Origin: Proteobacteria bacterium HN_bin10
Lineage (GTDB): Bacteria > Pseudomonadota > Alphaproteobacteria > Caulobacterales > Aquidulcibacteraceae
Assembly (NCBI GenBank): GCA_002083515.1
Contig: LWDN01000012.1
Location: forward strand, 3,172-67,171
Reading direction: 5' to 3'
DNA length: 64,000 bases
Made by a program: the position numbers and the translations under genes. The notes under the pieces were generated by a model, which saw only the letters and a list, made by a program, of their open reading frames with translations, made no database searches and was not told the DNA's origin. This document shows, in pieces, positions 7,504 through 16,769 of the stretch; position 1 is the first letter of the stretch, and each line of letters opens with the position of its first letter.

Positions 7504-8418
7504 TTGAAACCCGCGTTTCTGATCATGGGCCCCACCGCCAGCGGCAAGTCAGCGCTGGCGTTGGCGCTGGCGGAACGGATCGACGGCGAAATCGTCAACG
7601 CCGATTCGATGCAGGTCTATCGCGACTTCCGCGTGCTGACTGCGCGGCCCTTGCCTGAGGAGGAAGCGCGTGCGCCGCACTGCCTCTATGGCCATGTCGA
7701 TGCGGCCGAACACTACTCGACCGGGCGCTGGCTGGCCGAGGCGCTCGCGGTTATCGAAGACATTCGTGGCCGCGGCCGGACGCCGATCCTGGTCGGCGGC
7801 ACGGGTCTCTATTTCAAGGCGCTGACGCAAGGCCTGGCCGAAATGCCAAGCATCGATCCCGATCTGCGCGCGAGCTTGAACGCACGCGCGGCGAAGGAGG
7901 GCGCGCCCGCGCTTCATGCCGAACTGGCGCGCCTCGATCCGGAGACGGCGGCGCGCCTCGAACCGAACGACGCGCCGCGCATCATCCGCGCGCTCGAAGT
8001 GATGGAGACGACCGGCGAGAGCATCGCCGCGTTCCAAGCCAACACCAAGCCCGCATTGGCGCCAGAAGGCTGGCGCGGGCTTGCGCTCGTGCCAGATCGC
8101 GAAGCGCTTTACGCCGCGATCAATGCGCGGTTCGAGACCATGATCGAGCAGGGCGCACTCAAAGAGGTGCGGACCTTCGTCGCGCGCGGGCTCGATTCCA
8201 CTCTGCCCGCCACGAAGGCGCATGGCGCGCCGGCGCTTGGCGCTCATCTGCGCGGTGAACTCACTTTGGCGCAGGCGATCGAAATCGGTCAGCGCGACAC
8301 TCGGCGCTACGCCAAGCGTCAATTCACGTGGATCGCCAATCAGATGCCGGATTGGGTGAGGGTGAACCAAACATCGCTGGAGGCGCGCGTAGCGGCTGCG
8401 GAGTCGTTATTGCGCTAG
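7504..8418 (+). CDS. miaA: tRNA dimethylallyltransferase
   Basis: A 304-residue MiaA, which transfers a dimethylallyl group to A37 of tRNAs that read codons starting with U. The P-loop G-P-T-A-S-G-K-S is at residues 9-16. The N-A-D-S-M-Q-V-Y motif follows near residue 35, then G-G-T-G-L-Y near residue 99, and R-x-x-K-R-Q-F-T-W near the end. The start is TTG; no ATG or GTG fits, and this TTG puts the P-loop at the usual distance. GGAGG from the repeat arm lies about six bases upstream. The 3' end overlaps the convergent cytochrome gene by 12 bases. Confidence 0.93.
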   Translation: MKPAFLIMGPTASGKSALALALAERIDGEIVNADSMQVYRDFRVLTARPLPEEEARAPHCLYGHVDAAEHYSTGRWLAEALAVIEDIRGRGRTPILVGGTGLYFKALTQGLAEMPSIDPDLRASLNARAAKEGAPALHAELARLDPETAARLEPNDAPRIIRALEVMETTGESIAAFQANTKPALAPEGWRGLALVPDREALYAAINARFETMIEQGALKEVRTFVARGLDSTLPATKAHGAPALGAHLRGELTLAQAIEIGQRDTRRYAKRQFTWIANQMPDWVRVNQTSLEARVAAAESLLR

Positions 8419-9303
8419 AGCCCGCGCCAAGGTGCGCTCGTTGAAATAGGTGAACCGCTCGCGCCGCGCTAAGCGTGTGACGCTGGCGTCGAAGCGGGCG
8501 CGCCAGCCGGGCAGCGCCGTCTCCAAAGTGGCGCCGATGTCGCCGGCGTTGCGCATCGCGCCAAGCTCGCGCGACAGCCCCTCGATCCGCGCGCGTTCGC
8601 GGCCGAAGCGCCGTGGCGGCAGGCGTTCCACGATGCGCCCCATCGCGTCCTGCGCCGCCAGCAGCACCAACCGCGCTGTTTCGTGGTCAGCGCTTTCGGC
8701 CGCGGAGAGCGCGCGGCGTACATCGTCCGCCGCCGAGGAAAGTGAAATGGCCGCGCCGCCGCGCGCGCATTCGCCCTCATCGAGCGCGCGCAGATAGGCG
8801 AGCAAGCTTGTCATCACCTCCGCACTTGGCTCTTGGCCCTGAAATTCCTCGACGATCACGCCGCGGGTGAAGTGTTCGAGCGAAGGATCGCGGCTTTGAC
8901 CGAACGTGGTGCGGCGGGTGACGCCGTAGAGATCGGGAATGTCGATCGGGTTGGCGAGGCCATCGCCGCGCACCTTGCTCGACCATTCCGAAGTAACGTC
9001 TGCAGCGCCGGCGCGGCTCGTCAGTTCCGGCAGCAGGAAGCGGGCATTGCGGCGGCCGCCGCTATGGCAAGCATTGCACGAAAGCCCCGCGCGCGCCGCC
9101 GGGCCGCCGAGCAGGGCAGGCGAGCGAAACAAAGCGCGGCCGATCTCCACCGTGGGTTCGCGCGAGGCCAAGCACTCCGCGGGCTCTTCGAGAGAGGCGC
9201 GCGCGTCTGCGCCGGGCGTCCATGCTTGCTCGCGCAACACGATGGTCGGCGAAGGCGCGGCGGCGCTCAGGGCAAGCACTGCCGCAAAACCAAGGGGTTT
9301 CAC
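8407..9303 (-). CDS. periplasmic c-type cytochrome (single CxxCH, peroxidase-like)
   Basis: A 298-residue protein with an N-terminal signal peptide and one haem-binding motif, C76-N-A-C79-H80. The surrounding I-G-R-A-L-F-R-S-P...L-S-C-N-A-C-H pattern resembles the first haem domain of the cytochrome c peroxidase/MauG group, but a second CxxCH is absent and the C-terminal 120 residues look helical and unrelated to a second haem domain. It is probably a periplasmic electron-transfer protein or degenerate peroxidase. It starts with GTG overlapping the stop of the upstream TPR gene (GTGA), so translation is coupled. Confidence 0.7.
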   Translation of the reverse strand: MKPLGFAAVLALSAAAPSPTIVLREQAWTPGADARASLEEPAECLASREPTVEIGRALFRSPALLGGPAARAGLSCNACHSGGRRNARFLLPELTSRAGAADVTSEWSSKVRGDGLANPIDIPDLYGVTRRTTFGQSRDPSLEHFTRGVIVEEFQGQEPSAEVMTSLLAYLRALDEGECARGGAAISLSSAADDVRRALSAAESADHETARLVLLAAQDAMGRIVERLPPRRFGRERARIEGLSRELGAMRNAGDIGATLETALPGWRARFDASVTRLARRERFTYFNERTLARALAQ

Positions 9304-10223
9304 TCAGACGCGCTCTCGATCCAGCGCGCCAGTTCTTCGCGCTGCGCGCAGCCATAGGCGCACAGCTGATCGAGCCGCGCCAATTGCGTGCGGGCGCGGT
9401 CGAGTTCGCCCATCTGGATGTAGAGCTCGCCCAAATATTCGGTGGCGCCGAGATGATAGGGATCGAGCCGCAGCGCTTCGCGATAGTATCCGAGCGCGGC
9501 GTCGAGCCGTCCCAGCCTGCGTGAGGTGAAGCCCATATAATTCAGCACGTCGGCATGCGGCCCGACCGCAGCTTGCGTCCGCTCCAGCGCCGCAAACGCC
9601 TCGACATAGCGTTCCTGATTGATGAGCCCCACCGCTTCGGCATAGGCGGCGCGGCCTTCTTCGACGCTGGGGAAATTCCAGCCGGTGGTCGCCGGATCGG
9701 CGGCGGGCGCGGTGGGCGCATTGAGCGCGGTGGTGAGTTGCGTGTGCGCCGCTGTGAGCTGGGCGCGCCGCGCATCGCCGCAGGCGGCGTCGCACGCCGC
9801 AATTCTGGCGGCGAGAGCGGTTTGCTGCGCGACCGCTTCATCGCGATGACCCGCTTGCAAGTGGATCAAGCCGAGTTGCAGCCATGCCCCGGCGGGCGCG
9901 TCGTCGGCCTCGATGGCGCGCTCATAGGCGCGCTGCGCTTCGTCGGTCTCGTTGTTGCCCTGATAGGCGCGTCCGAGCGCGTAATTGATGACGCCGCTGT
10001 CCGGAAGCGACCGGCGCGCGGCGCGGAACTGACGAATGGCTTCGCGGTAATTCTGGGCGTTGAGTGCGGTGACGCCGGCCTGATAGGCCGCTTGCGGGTC
10101 CTCTCGTGATGACGAGGACGCGCCGCCGCCCATACCGCCGCCTCCGCCACCACCGGGAGCGGCGAGCGCCAGGGGTGCGGCGAGAGCCAATATCGCGCCC
10201 GCGAGGGCTAATCTGAGGGCCAT
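9300..10223 (-). CDS. exported TPR-repeat protein
   Basis: A 307-residue protein. An Ala/Leu-rich signal peptide (about 1-22) is followed by a run of glycines with one Met, a Ser-rich stretch, and then several TPR-like helical pairs (A-Y-Q-A-G-V-T-A-L-N near residue 45; Y-A-L-G-R-A-Y-Q-G near residue 80; more near residues 190-290). TPR proteins in the periplasm act as scaffolds. Pairing with a cytochrome through a four-base overlap suggests the TPR protein helps its assembly or partner binding, but that is inference. Confidence 0.75.
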   Translation of the reverse strand: MALRLALAGAILALAAPLALAAPGGGGGGGMGGGASSSSREDPQAAYQAGVTALNAQNYREAIRQFRAARRSLPDSGVINYALGRAYQGNNETDEAQRAYERAIEADDAPAGAWLQLGLIHLQAGHRDEAVAQQTALAARIAACDAACGDARRAQLTAAHTQLTTALNAPTAPAADPATTGWNFPSVEEGRAAYAEAVGLINQERYVEAFAALERTQAAVGPHADVLNYMGFTSRRLGRLDAALGYYREALRLDPYHLGATEYLGELYIQMGELDRARTQLARLDQLCAYGCAQREELARWIESASE

Positions 10224-10340
10224 GTCATCCTCCGACGTTCAGCGCGCGGCACCTTAGCCCGCGCTGCGCCGCTGCGTCAGCACGATTTCGTGACGAGATG
10301 CAGCGTGCTAGGAGCCGCGGACTTCGCGGGGATTTCGGCC

Positions 10341-11030
10341 ATGAATTGGGGCGTCAATGAATGGGTGGCGGTGCTTTCGGCGCTGCTGGCGGTGGTTTCG
10401 CTGGCGCTAAACTGGCTAGTGGTGCGCCGTCAGACCGAGCTCCAATATGAGACCTTGCGCGCCGAAATGGATGCGGAAGTGATCGCCTGGGCGCACGAAG
10501 CCATCGATCATATTTCACGCGCCGCCGCCTTGGCGCGCGGCCGCGGCGTCACCTACGCTGCCGAGGAACTCCGTCGGCTGGCGTTCGAGAGCTGCCAGGG
10601 TTTGTCCTCGATCGCCGATCGCGGGCGGCTCTTCTTTCCGAATGAATCTCCGGAAACCCATGGGCGAGACAAGGAAGCGGCGTTCCAAGGTTACCGCCCG
10701 CCGATCCTCGACGCGGTCGTGTTCGCGTCGACGCGCATCGGCCGCTTGGAGACCGACATCGCCGAACCGGACAAGGACGCCGCCGACTTCCTGACCAAGT
10801 GCCGCCGCTTGCTTGTGTCGGAAGCGCAGAACGCCATCGATCCGCGCAGGCGTGGACAAATGCTGCGGCGGCTGGCCGTCGGGCGCATGGACGACAAAAC
10901 TTCCGCCTACGCACTGGCGGCCGAGCTTGGCGAAGCGCTGGAGAGCCTATACCCAGGCTATCTGCTGCAACGCCGCGACGCCGCCTGGATCGCCAATCGC
11001 GAAACCATCGCACGCCAGCGGCAGAACTGA
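10341..11030 (+). CDS. membrane-anchored protein of unknown function
   Basis: A 229-residue protein with one N-terminal membrane helix (about residues 6-27) and a soluble, mostly helical cytoplasmic part rich in Arg and Glu. A similar layout (a helix, then R-x-x-T-E-L-Q-Y-E and W-A-H-E-A) occurs in uncharacterised alphaproteobacterial proteins. I do not recognise a named domain. The ATG at 10341 sits just before the membrane helix; an upstream ATG at 10290 would add 17 unremarkable residues. The next gene starts 12 bases after the stop, so an operon is likely. Confidence 0.65.
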   Translation: MNWGVNEWVAVLSALLAVVSLALNWLVVRRQTELQYETLRAEMDAEVIAWAHEAIDHISRAAALARGRGVTYAAEELRRLAFESCQGLSSIADRGRLFFPNESPETHGRDKEAAFQGYRPPILDAVVFASTRIGRLETDIAEPDKDAADFLTKCRRLLVSEAQNAIDPRRRGQMLRRLAVGRMDDKTSAYALAAELGEALESLYPGYLLQRRDAAWIANRETIARQRQN

Positions 11031-11041
11031 GGAACTCGCTG

Positions 11042-11545
11042 ATGCGGCGTCGTTCGATGTTTGTGTTTTTGTTTGCAGCGATCGTTGCATGCGCGCCGGT
11101 GCAGGCGCCGGCGGAGGCGCAAGACATGAACGATGTGCAGATCACTCTGTCACGCGGCGTTTGCTTCGGCTTTTGCCCTGAATACACGGTGACGGTCTCG
11201 GGCGCAGGCGAAGTTCGCTACGAAGGCCGCCGCTTTGTGAACGTGGTCGGCCAACGCACCGCAACCGTTTCGCGCGAAGAGGTTGCGCGGCTGGTGCGCC
11301 GCTTCGACGAGATCGGCTTCGATTCGCTCCGCGACGCCTATCGCTCGCAGGTTACAGACTTGCCGACCTACGTGGTTTCGATCACGCGCGATGGCCGCAC
11401 CAAGACGGTTGTGGATTATGGCGGGACCGGCGCGGGCATGCCGAGCGCCGTGCGCGAATTGCAGGACGAGATCGATCGCGTGGCGGGAACGGCGCAATGG
11501 GTGTTGCGCGACGGCCAGCCCGTGCGCGACAGACCCCAACCCTGA
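11042..11545 (+). CDS. DUF6438-type lipoprotein
   Basis: A 167-residue protein. Lipobox I-V-A-C (Cys near residue 17) follows a hydrophobic stretch, so it should be an envelope lipoprotein. The mature part opens with S-R-G-V-C-F-G-F-C-P-E-Y-T-V and G-x-V-x-Y-E-G-R, the pattern of the DUF6438 family, whose function is unknown; the Cys pair may form a disulfide. It follows the membrane-anchored protein by 12 bases and probably shares its transcript. Confidence 0.75.
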   Translation: MRRRSMFVFLFAAIVACAPVQAPAEAQDMNDVQITLSRGVCFGFCPEYTVTVSGAGEVRYEGRRFVNVVGQRTATVSREEVARLVRRFDEIGFDSLRDAYRSQVTDLPTYVVSITRDGRTKTVVDYGGTGAGMPSAVRELQDEIDRVAGTAQWVLRDGQPVRDRPQP

Positions 11546-11616
11546 GCAGCGGCGAGGCTTCCGGCGGCGGGCCGGGCGCCCTAAACTCCGCCGTTAAATA
11601 TTATTGAGGTGGGGAC

Positions 11617-12552
11617 ATGAAGGGGATTCACCTAGCCGCGGCGTGCGCGCTGGCGCTTGCGCTCGTTGCGCCGGCGTCGGCGCAGAACTTGTCGCTGCGC
11701 GCGCCGCCATGGGCGCAGCCGCTGATCATTAGCGACATCACCCCCACCAATGGCGGCCGCGCCGCCATTGCCGCGCCTGGGATCGATATCGCCGTGCGCG
11801 TGACGCTGGCGCCATCGAGCAGCGGCGGCGTCGCCCGCGTCATTCGCTACGATCTGCGCGGCCAAGAGGCGACGCTCGCGGTGCACCGCTTCACCAAGCC
11901 GAATGGCGCCTGGCTGCTTTGGGGCGCGGACACGCCACGGGTGACGCCGGTGGCGGCGGCGCAACGCGCGGAGATCGCAACTTTGGTGCGCGCGGTCATG
12001 GGTGTGGCCGGCGGCGTCGGCGGCGCCGAGGACGTGTGCGAAGACGGTCAGCAAGCCTATCTCGAAGTGGCGTTCGAAGGGCGCGCCACCAGTTTCTCAC
12101 GCGCCTGCGTCCGGAACACGGACGCAGCGGGGCGGCTGGCGCTGCGGCTCTCCGATTTGGCCGGCTCGCGCGACGAAGCGGAACTCTCAGCGGCCGCGGT
12201 CGCCGAATTGCTGGAGGTCGATCGCGCCTTCGCCGCGAGGGCAGCGGCCGATGGCGTACCAGCCGCGTTCAGCGCCTATGCCGCGCCGGATGCGCTGATC
12301 GTCACCAGCGACTCGATTTCGACCGGCGCTGCAGGCGTCGCCGCACACTACCAGAACTGGCCGCAAGGGGCGCGCCTCGAATGGGCGCCGCAGACGGCGC
12401 GTGTGTCGCAGCGCGGCGACATGGGCTGGACCTGGGGCAACTCCACTTACATCGCACCGGACGGAACCCGCACGGCTGGGCGTTACATTTCGGTTTGGAC
12501 GCGCGACTATGAAGGCCGCTGGCGTCTTGCCTTCGACGCGCCGATCCGCTAA
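11617..12552 (+). CDS. secreted protein with C-terminal SnoaL/DUF4440-like domain
   Basis: A 311-residue protein with a clear signal peptide (cleavage likely after A-S-A, about residue 22). The middle carries one conserved-looking Cys pair (around residues 139 and 164). From about residue 190 the sequence looks like the NTF2-like fold of the DUF4440/SnoaL kind: V-D-R-A-F-A-A-R-A, A-F-S-A-Y-A-A-P-D-A, then W-T-W-G and R-Y-I-S-V-W at the end. No enzymatic role can be assigned. A REP-like element immediately follows the stop, between this gene and the convergent DUF924 gene. Confidence 0.65.
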   Translation: MKGIHLAAACALALALVAPASAQNLSLRAPPWAQPLIISDITPTNGGRAAIAAPGIDIAVRVTLAPSSSGGVARVIRYDLRGQEATLAVHRFTKPNGAWLLWGADTPRVTPVAAAQRAEIATLVRAVMGVAGGVGGAEDVCEDGQQAYLEVAFEGRATSFSRACVRNTDAAGRLALRLSDLAGSRDEAELSAAAVAELLEVDRAFAARAAADGVPAAFSAYAAPDALIVTSDSISTGAAGVAAHYQNWPQGARLEWAPQTARVSQRGDMGWTWGNSTYIAPDGTRTAGRYISVWTRDYEGRWRLAFDAPIR

Positions 12553-12554
12553 TT

Positions 12555-12602
12555 GGACTGCGGGCCTTCAGGCCCGCATGCGCGTCTAAAGACGCGCGGT
12601 CC
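12555..12602. repeat. REP-like double-hairpin element
   Basis: Two hairpins lie side by side: GCGGGCC/GGCCCGC around TTCA (12560-12577) and CGCGTC/GACGCG around TAAA (12581-12596). They are enclosed by GGACTGC and GCGGTCC ends. The outer termini match those of the inverted repeat at 1005-1097. It sits between convergent genes and could terminate transcription from both sides. Confidence 0.8.
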
Positions 12603-12609
12603 CTCGGCC

Positions 12610-13146
12610 TCATCCCGAGAAGCCGCCCTCGGCCAAGAACGCCAGTTCTTCCGCCGTGCTCTTGCGCCCGAGGATGGCGTTGCGGTGCGGGAAGCGGCCG
12701 AAGCGGGCGATGACGTCGCGATGCAGGATCGCGTATTTCAGGTAATCGGCGTCGCCCAAATTGGTGAACAGGGTCACCGAGCGTTCCTGCAGCGCCAAGT
12801 CTTCGGCGTGTTCGAATGGCAGATAAAAGAACATGCGCAACGCGGACTCGGTCGCCGCGTCGAACTGGCGCTCGAGCGCCCGCGTTGCAGCCGCTTGCGC
12901 CAGGCCGTCGGTGGCGAAGGCGTGCGGCGAGCCGCGGAAGATGTTGCGCGGGATCTGATCGAGCAGGATCATGAGCGCCAGCGCGCTTTCGGCGTCGGCT
13001 TCCCAGGCCCTCAGTTCGCCGCGCGCGGCGGCGTGGTGCTCGGCCTCGAAGGCGCGGCAGCGGCCGTCGAAGGTCTCGTCCTTGACGAACCAGAATTTCG
13101 GCCCGGCATCGCGCCAGAACCGGACGATCTCAGCTGCACTCGCCAT
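12610..13146 (-). CDS. DUF924-family protein
   Basis: A 178-residue all-helical protein. Family marks include F-W-R-D-A-G-P-x-F-W-F near the N-terminus, L-A-L-M-I-L-L-D-Q-I-P-R-N-I-F-R-G near residue 60, M-F-F-Y-L-P-F-E-H-A-E-D near residue 105, and R-F-G-R-F-P-H-R-N near residue 150. DUF924 has a TPR-like fold and no established function. The ATG at 13146 has AGGAGG at suitable spacing. It is divergent from ilvC with a 65-base gap that must hold both promoters. Confidence 0.9.
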   Translation of the reverse strand: MASAAEIVRFWRDAGPKFWFVKDETFDGRCRAFEAEHHAAARGELRAWEADAESALALMILLDQIPRNIFRGSPHAFATDGLAQAAATRALERQFDAATESALRMFFYLPFEHAEDLALQERSVTLFTNLGDADYLKYAILHRDVIARFGRFPHRNAILGRKSTAEELAFLAEGGFSG

Positions 13147-13211
13147 CAATGGCCTCCTTTTGCTTAAGTGAGGCGCTAGCGCTAAGGACGCAAGGAGAAC
13201 AAAGGCGCCCC

Positions 13212-14201
13212 ATGCACGTGCTCTACGAACGCGACGCCGATCCGGCGTTGATCAAGGCCAAACGCGTCGCCGTCATCGGCTATGGCGCCCAGGGGCATGC
13301 GCACGCGTTGAACCTGCGCGATGCCGGAGTTGGCGACATTGTGGTGGCGCTGCGCCGCGGCTCGCCGTCCGAAGCGCGGGCGAACGCCGACAATTTTCTG
13401 GTCGTCGATGTGGCCGAGGCCGCGCGCGAGAGCGACGTGCTGGTGATGTGCGCGCCCGACGAGGTCATGCCGGACCTCTACGCAGCGGAGATCGCGCCCT
13501 ATCTGCGCGCCGGCCAGACGCTGTTGTTCGCACACGGCTTCGCCATCCATTATGGCTTCATCGCACCGCCTGCGGATGTGAACGTTGTCATGGTGGCGCC
13601 GAAGGGCCCCGGCAAAGCGCTGCGCGAGGCCTTCATCAAGGGCGGCGGCCTGCCAGCCATCGTGGCGGTGGCGCAGGACACCGGCGGCGCCGAGGCGTTG
13701 GCGTATTCCTACGCCGCGGCCATCGGCTGCGGCCGCGCCGGGATGATCCCGTCAACCTTCAAAATCGAAACCGAAGGCGATCTCTACGGCGAGCAGGTGG
13801 TGCTCTGCGGCGGGCTTAGCCATCTTATCCGCACCGCGTGGGAAGTGCAGGTAGAGGCGGGGACGCCGCCGGAGCTCGCCTATTTCGATTGTCTGCACGA
13901 AGTGAAATTGCTCTCGGACCTGATCCATGAGCGCGGCATCGCCGGCATGCATCTCGCTATCTCCAACACGGCGGAGTGGGGCGAGTATGTCACCGGCCCG
14001 CGCATCATCGACGCGCGCGTCAAGGACGCCATGCGCGCTGTGATGGCGGACGTGCAGAGTGGCAAGTTCGCGCGCGACTGGATGGCGGAGCATCGCGCCG
14101 GCGCGCCGAACTTGGCGAAGATGCGTGAAGCGGCGGCGACGCATCCGATCGAGGACGCAGGACGCACGGTGCGCTCTCTGCTCCAAGGTTCCTGGCGATG
14201 A
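13212..14201 (+). CDS. ilvC: ketol-acid reductoisomerase (divergent IlvC)
   Basis: A 329-residue class I KARI-type protein, the second step of valine/isoleucine synthesis. The Rossmann motif G-Y-G-A-Q-G-H-A-H-A-L-N is at residues 18-29, and V-A-P-K-G-P-G and S-N-T-A-E-W-G-E-Y are present. Metal ligands D190 and E194 (D-L-Y-G-E) and E230 are kept, but residue 226, normally Glu in E-C-L-H-E, is Asp (D-C-L-H-E). It also ends about ten residues early compared with the usual 339. ATG 13212 gives the canonical start; an in-frame ATG at 13149 overlaps the divergent gene's leader. No ilvB or ilvH is adjacent, so it could be a second copy. Confidence 0.85.
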   Translation: MHVLYERDADPALIKAKRVAVIGYGAQGHAHALNLRDAGVGDIVVALRRGSPSEARANADNFLVVDVAEAARESDVLVMCAPDEVMPDLYAAEIAPYLRAGQTLLFAHGFAIHYGFIAPPADVNVVMVAPKGPGKALREAFIKGGGLPAIVAVAQDTGGAEALAYSYAAAIGCGRAGMIPSTFKIETEGDLYGEQVVLCGGLSHLIRTAWEVQVEAGTPPELAYFDCLHEVKLLSDLIHERGIAGMHLAISNTAEWGEYVTGPRIIDARVKDAMRAVMADVQSGKFARDWMAEHRAGAPNLAKMREAAATHPIEDAGRTVRSLLQGSWR

Positions 14202-14289
14202 TGTTTTTGTCGCCGTCGCGACGCCCTTCGAGGCCGAATTGTTAACCTCGCTTTGATACATGCGATCTGGGCAGGTTCCAGGTGCATGT

Positions 14290-15516
14290 ATGTCCGACAG
14301 ACACGATCTTATCGCCAGCATGGCGGTTGGCTCCGGCGACGCCGTCGTTAATCGCGCCCTAAAGGCCATTCGCGCGCACCTAGCCATGGATGTGGCTTAC
14401 GTCTCCCAGTTTGTCGGCGACAACATGGTGCTGCGCAAGGTCGATGCGCCCGGCCAAGAGGCGCTCGCGAAAGCCGGCGATGTACACTCCCTGAACGACA
14501 CCTATTGCCGGGACATCCTGGCTGGACGCTTGCCCGAACTCATGGCCGATACGGCGCTTGAGCCGGTTGCGGCGGCAAAGCCCATTACCCAAGCGTTGCC
14601 AATCGGGCGCCACATGAGCGTGCCGATCCGTCTCGAAGACGGCTCCGTCTACGGAATGTTCTGCTGTCTCGGCTTCACGCCGGATCCATCGTTGCGCGAG
14701 CGCGACCTGCAGATGATGCGCGCCTTCGCCGACCTTGCAGGCTACGAAATCAGCCGCGAAGTCGAAGCTGAGAAGCTTCAGAACGAAACGCGCAGCCGGG
14801 TCATAACGGCCATGAGCGAGGACGTCTTTGATATCGTGTATCAGCCAATCGTGGACGCGAAGGAGGGACGCCTGATTGGTTTTGAGTCTCTTTCGCGCTT
14901 CAGGACTGGATCGCCCGATGTGTGGTTCGCTGACGCTGCCGGCGTGGGGCTCGGCGTCGAACTCGAGCTTGCCGCGATCGGGAAGGCGCTCGGTGCGTTG
15001 GCGCTCCTGCCAAACAGCGTCTATCTTGCGGTCAACGCGTCGCCCGACACCATTCTCAGCGGCCAGTTGAATGAAATTCTCGCGGGCCTGCCGCTCGATC
15101 GCATCGTACTCGAAGTGACAGAGCATTCAACGGTCTCGGACTACGACGCGCTCAGTGCGGCGCTGAACGCCTGGCGTGCGCAGGGCGTCCGACTCGCGGT
15201 AGATGACGCCGGCGCCGGCTATTCCAGTCTCCGCCACATATTAGCCTTGCAGCCCGACCTCATCAAACTCGACATGAGCCTCACACGGAATATCTGTCTC
15301 GATCCTGCGCGGAAGGCGCTGGCCGCCGCCTTGATTGGTTTCGCCCGCGAGACTGGCAGTCACATCATTGCCGAGGGCGTGGAGACTGAAGCGGAATTGG
15401 TGACGTTGCGCCAACTCGGGGTCGAGAAGCTGCAGGGCTATTTCCTCGGGCGGCCGATGTCGCTCGCTGCTTCGGTGCGCGTTTGCCCAACTCCAGCGGC
15501 GACGCGCGCGATCTGA
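14290..15516 (+). CDS. GAF-EAL c-di-GMP phosphodiesterase
   Basis: A 408-residue cytoplasmic protein: a GAF sensor domain (about residues 15-165) followed by an EAL domain (about 180-400). The EAL signature reads E199-S-L-S-R, and the other catalytic marks are kept: [23 protein letters not shown] and A-E-G-V-E-T. It should therefore hydrolyse c-di-GMP to pGpG under control of a GAF ligand or redox signal. There is no GGDEF domain. ATG 14290 is chosen over ATG 14260 because the GAF similarity starts right after it; both are possible. Confidence 0.88.
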   Translation: MSDRHDLIASMAVGSGDAVVNRALKAIRAHLAMDVAYVSQFVGDNMVLRKVDAPGQEALAKAGDVHSLNDTYCRDILAGRLPELMADTALEPVAAAKPITQALPIGRHMSVPIRLEDGSVYGMFCCLGFTPDPSLRERDLQMMRAFADLAGYEISREVEAEKLQNETRSRVITAMSEDVFDIVYQPIVDAKEGRLIGFESLSRFRTGSPDVWFADAAGVGLGVELELAAIGKALGALALLPNSVYLAVNASPDTILSGQLNEILAGLPLDRIVLEVTEHSTVSDYDALSAALNAWRAQGVRLAVDDAGAGYSSLRHILALQPDLIKLDMSLTRNICLDPARKALAAALIGFARETGSHIIAEGVETEAELVTLRQLGVEKLQGYFLGRPMSLAASVRVCPTPAATRAI

Positions 15517-15556
15517 CGGCTTGGCAGAGGCGCTCGTTGGTCGCTACACAGCGCCC

Positions 15557-16744
15557 ATGACCCGCATCGGCACGCCGCTTTCTCCGTCAGCTCTCAAGGT
15601 GATGTTCCTGGGCGGAGGCGAGCTCGGCAAGGAAGTGGTGATCGAGCTCCAGCGCCTCGGCGTCGAGACCATCGTGGTCGACCGCTACGCCAACGCGCCG
15701 GCGCAACAAGTTGCCCATCGCGCTCACGTCATCGACATGACCGATGCCAAGGCGCTGCGCGCGTTGGTCGAACAAGAGTGCCCCCACCTCATCGTGCCCG
15801 AGATCGAAGCCATCGCCACCGACGAACTGGTGCGCATCGAGGCCGACAAGCTCGCGGTCGTCATCCCTACAGCCAATGCCGCGCATATCACCATGAACCG
15901 CGAGCGCATCCGCAAGCTCGGCGCCGAAGAGTTGAAACTGCCGACTTCGCCGTACGCCTTCGCCTCATCGTTGGGAGAACTGCAAGCGGGGATCGATCGC
16001 ATCGGCTTCCCGTGTTTCGTGAAGCCAGTGATGTCGTCCTCGGGCAAGGGCCAGAGCCGGCTCAAGTCGCCGGCCGATGTCGCGCCAGCTTGGGACTATG
16101 CCCTGAGCGCCGGCCGCGTGAAGCAGCCGCGCGTCATCGTCGAAGGGCAGGTGATGTTCGACTTCGAGATCACGCTGCTGACCGTGCGCGCCGCATCGGG
16201 CACGCATTTTTGCGAACCGATCGGCCACGTGCAGGTCGATGGCGATTATGTCGAAAGCTGGCAGCCACAACAGATGAATGCAAAGGCGCTCGCGAGCGCG
16301 CGTGACATCGCCGGCAAGGTCACGGCCGCGCTTGGCGGCCGTGGTATTTTCGGCGTCGAGCTGTTCGTGAAAGGCGATGACGTCTGGTTCAGCGAAGTCA
16401 GCCCACGCCCGCACGACACCGGCCTGGTTACGTTGGTCAGTCAAAACCAGAGCGAATTTGCACTGCATGCGCGAGCCACCTTGGGTCTGCCCGTGGACAC
16501 GTCGCTCCGCGCGCCGGGCGCCAGCGCTGTCATCTATGGTGGCATGGAAGCGCAAGGCATCGCCTTCGATGGCGTGGCTGAAGCGCTCGCCATCCCTGAA
16601 ACCGAACTCCGTCTCTTCGGCAAGCCTGAGAGTTTCAAGAAGCGCCGCATGGGCGTGGCGCTCGCGCGCGGCGTTGACACCGCGGAAGCCCGCGCGCGTG
16701 CGAAGCACGTGGCGGCGCTAGTCAAACCCGTAGCGTCGGCCTAG
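15557..16744 (+). CDS. purT: formate-dependent phosphoribosylglycinamide formyltransferase
   Basis: A 395-residue ATP-grasp enzyme of normal PurT length. PurT makes formyl-GAR from GAR, formate and ATP in purine synthesis, replacing the folate-dependent PurN. Family marks: [10 protein letters not shown] near residue 19, V-P-E-I-E-A-I-A near residue 80, [12 protein letters not shown] near residue 155, F-G-V-E-L-F near residue 270, and [10 protein letters not shown] near residue 283. The gene stands alone after the EAL gene. The frame is open 12 codons upstream, but ATG 15557 gives the usual N-terminus. Confidence 0.93.
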   Translation: MTRIGTPLSPSALKVMFLGGGELGKEVVIELQRLGVETIVVDRYANAPAQQVAHRAHVIDMTDAKALRALVEQECPHLIVPEIEAIATDELVRIEADKLAVVIPTANAAHITMNRERIRKLGAEELKLPTSPYAFASSLGELQAGIDRIGFPCFVKPVMSSSGKGQSRLKSPADVAPAWDYALSAGRVKQPRVIVEGQVMFDFEITLLTVRAASGTHFCEPIGHVQVDGDYVESWQPQQMNAKALASARDIAGKVTAALGGRGIFGVELFVKGDDVWFSEVSPRPHDTGLVTLVSQNQSEFALHARATLGLPVDTSLRAPGASAVIYGGMEAQGIAFDGVAEALAIPETELRLFGKPESFKKRRMGVALARGVDTAEARARAKHVAALVKPVASA

Positions 16745-16769
16745 CGTCTCTGAGAAGCAGGAGAGACAG

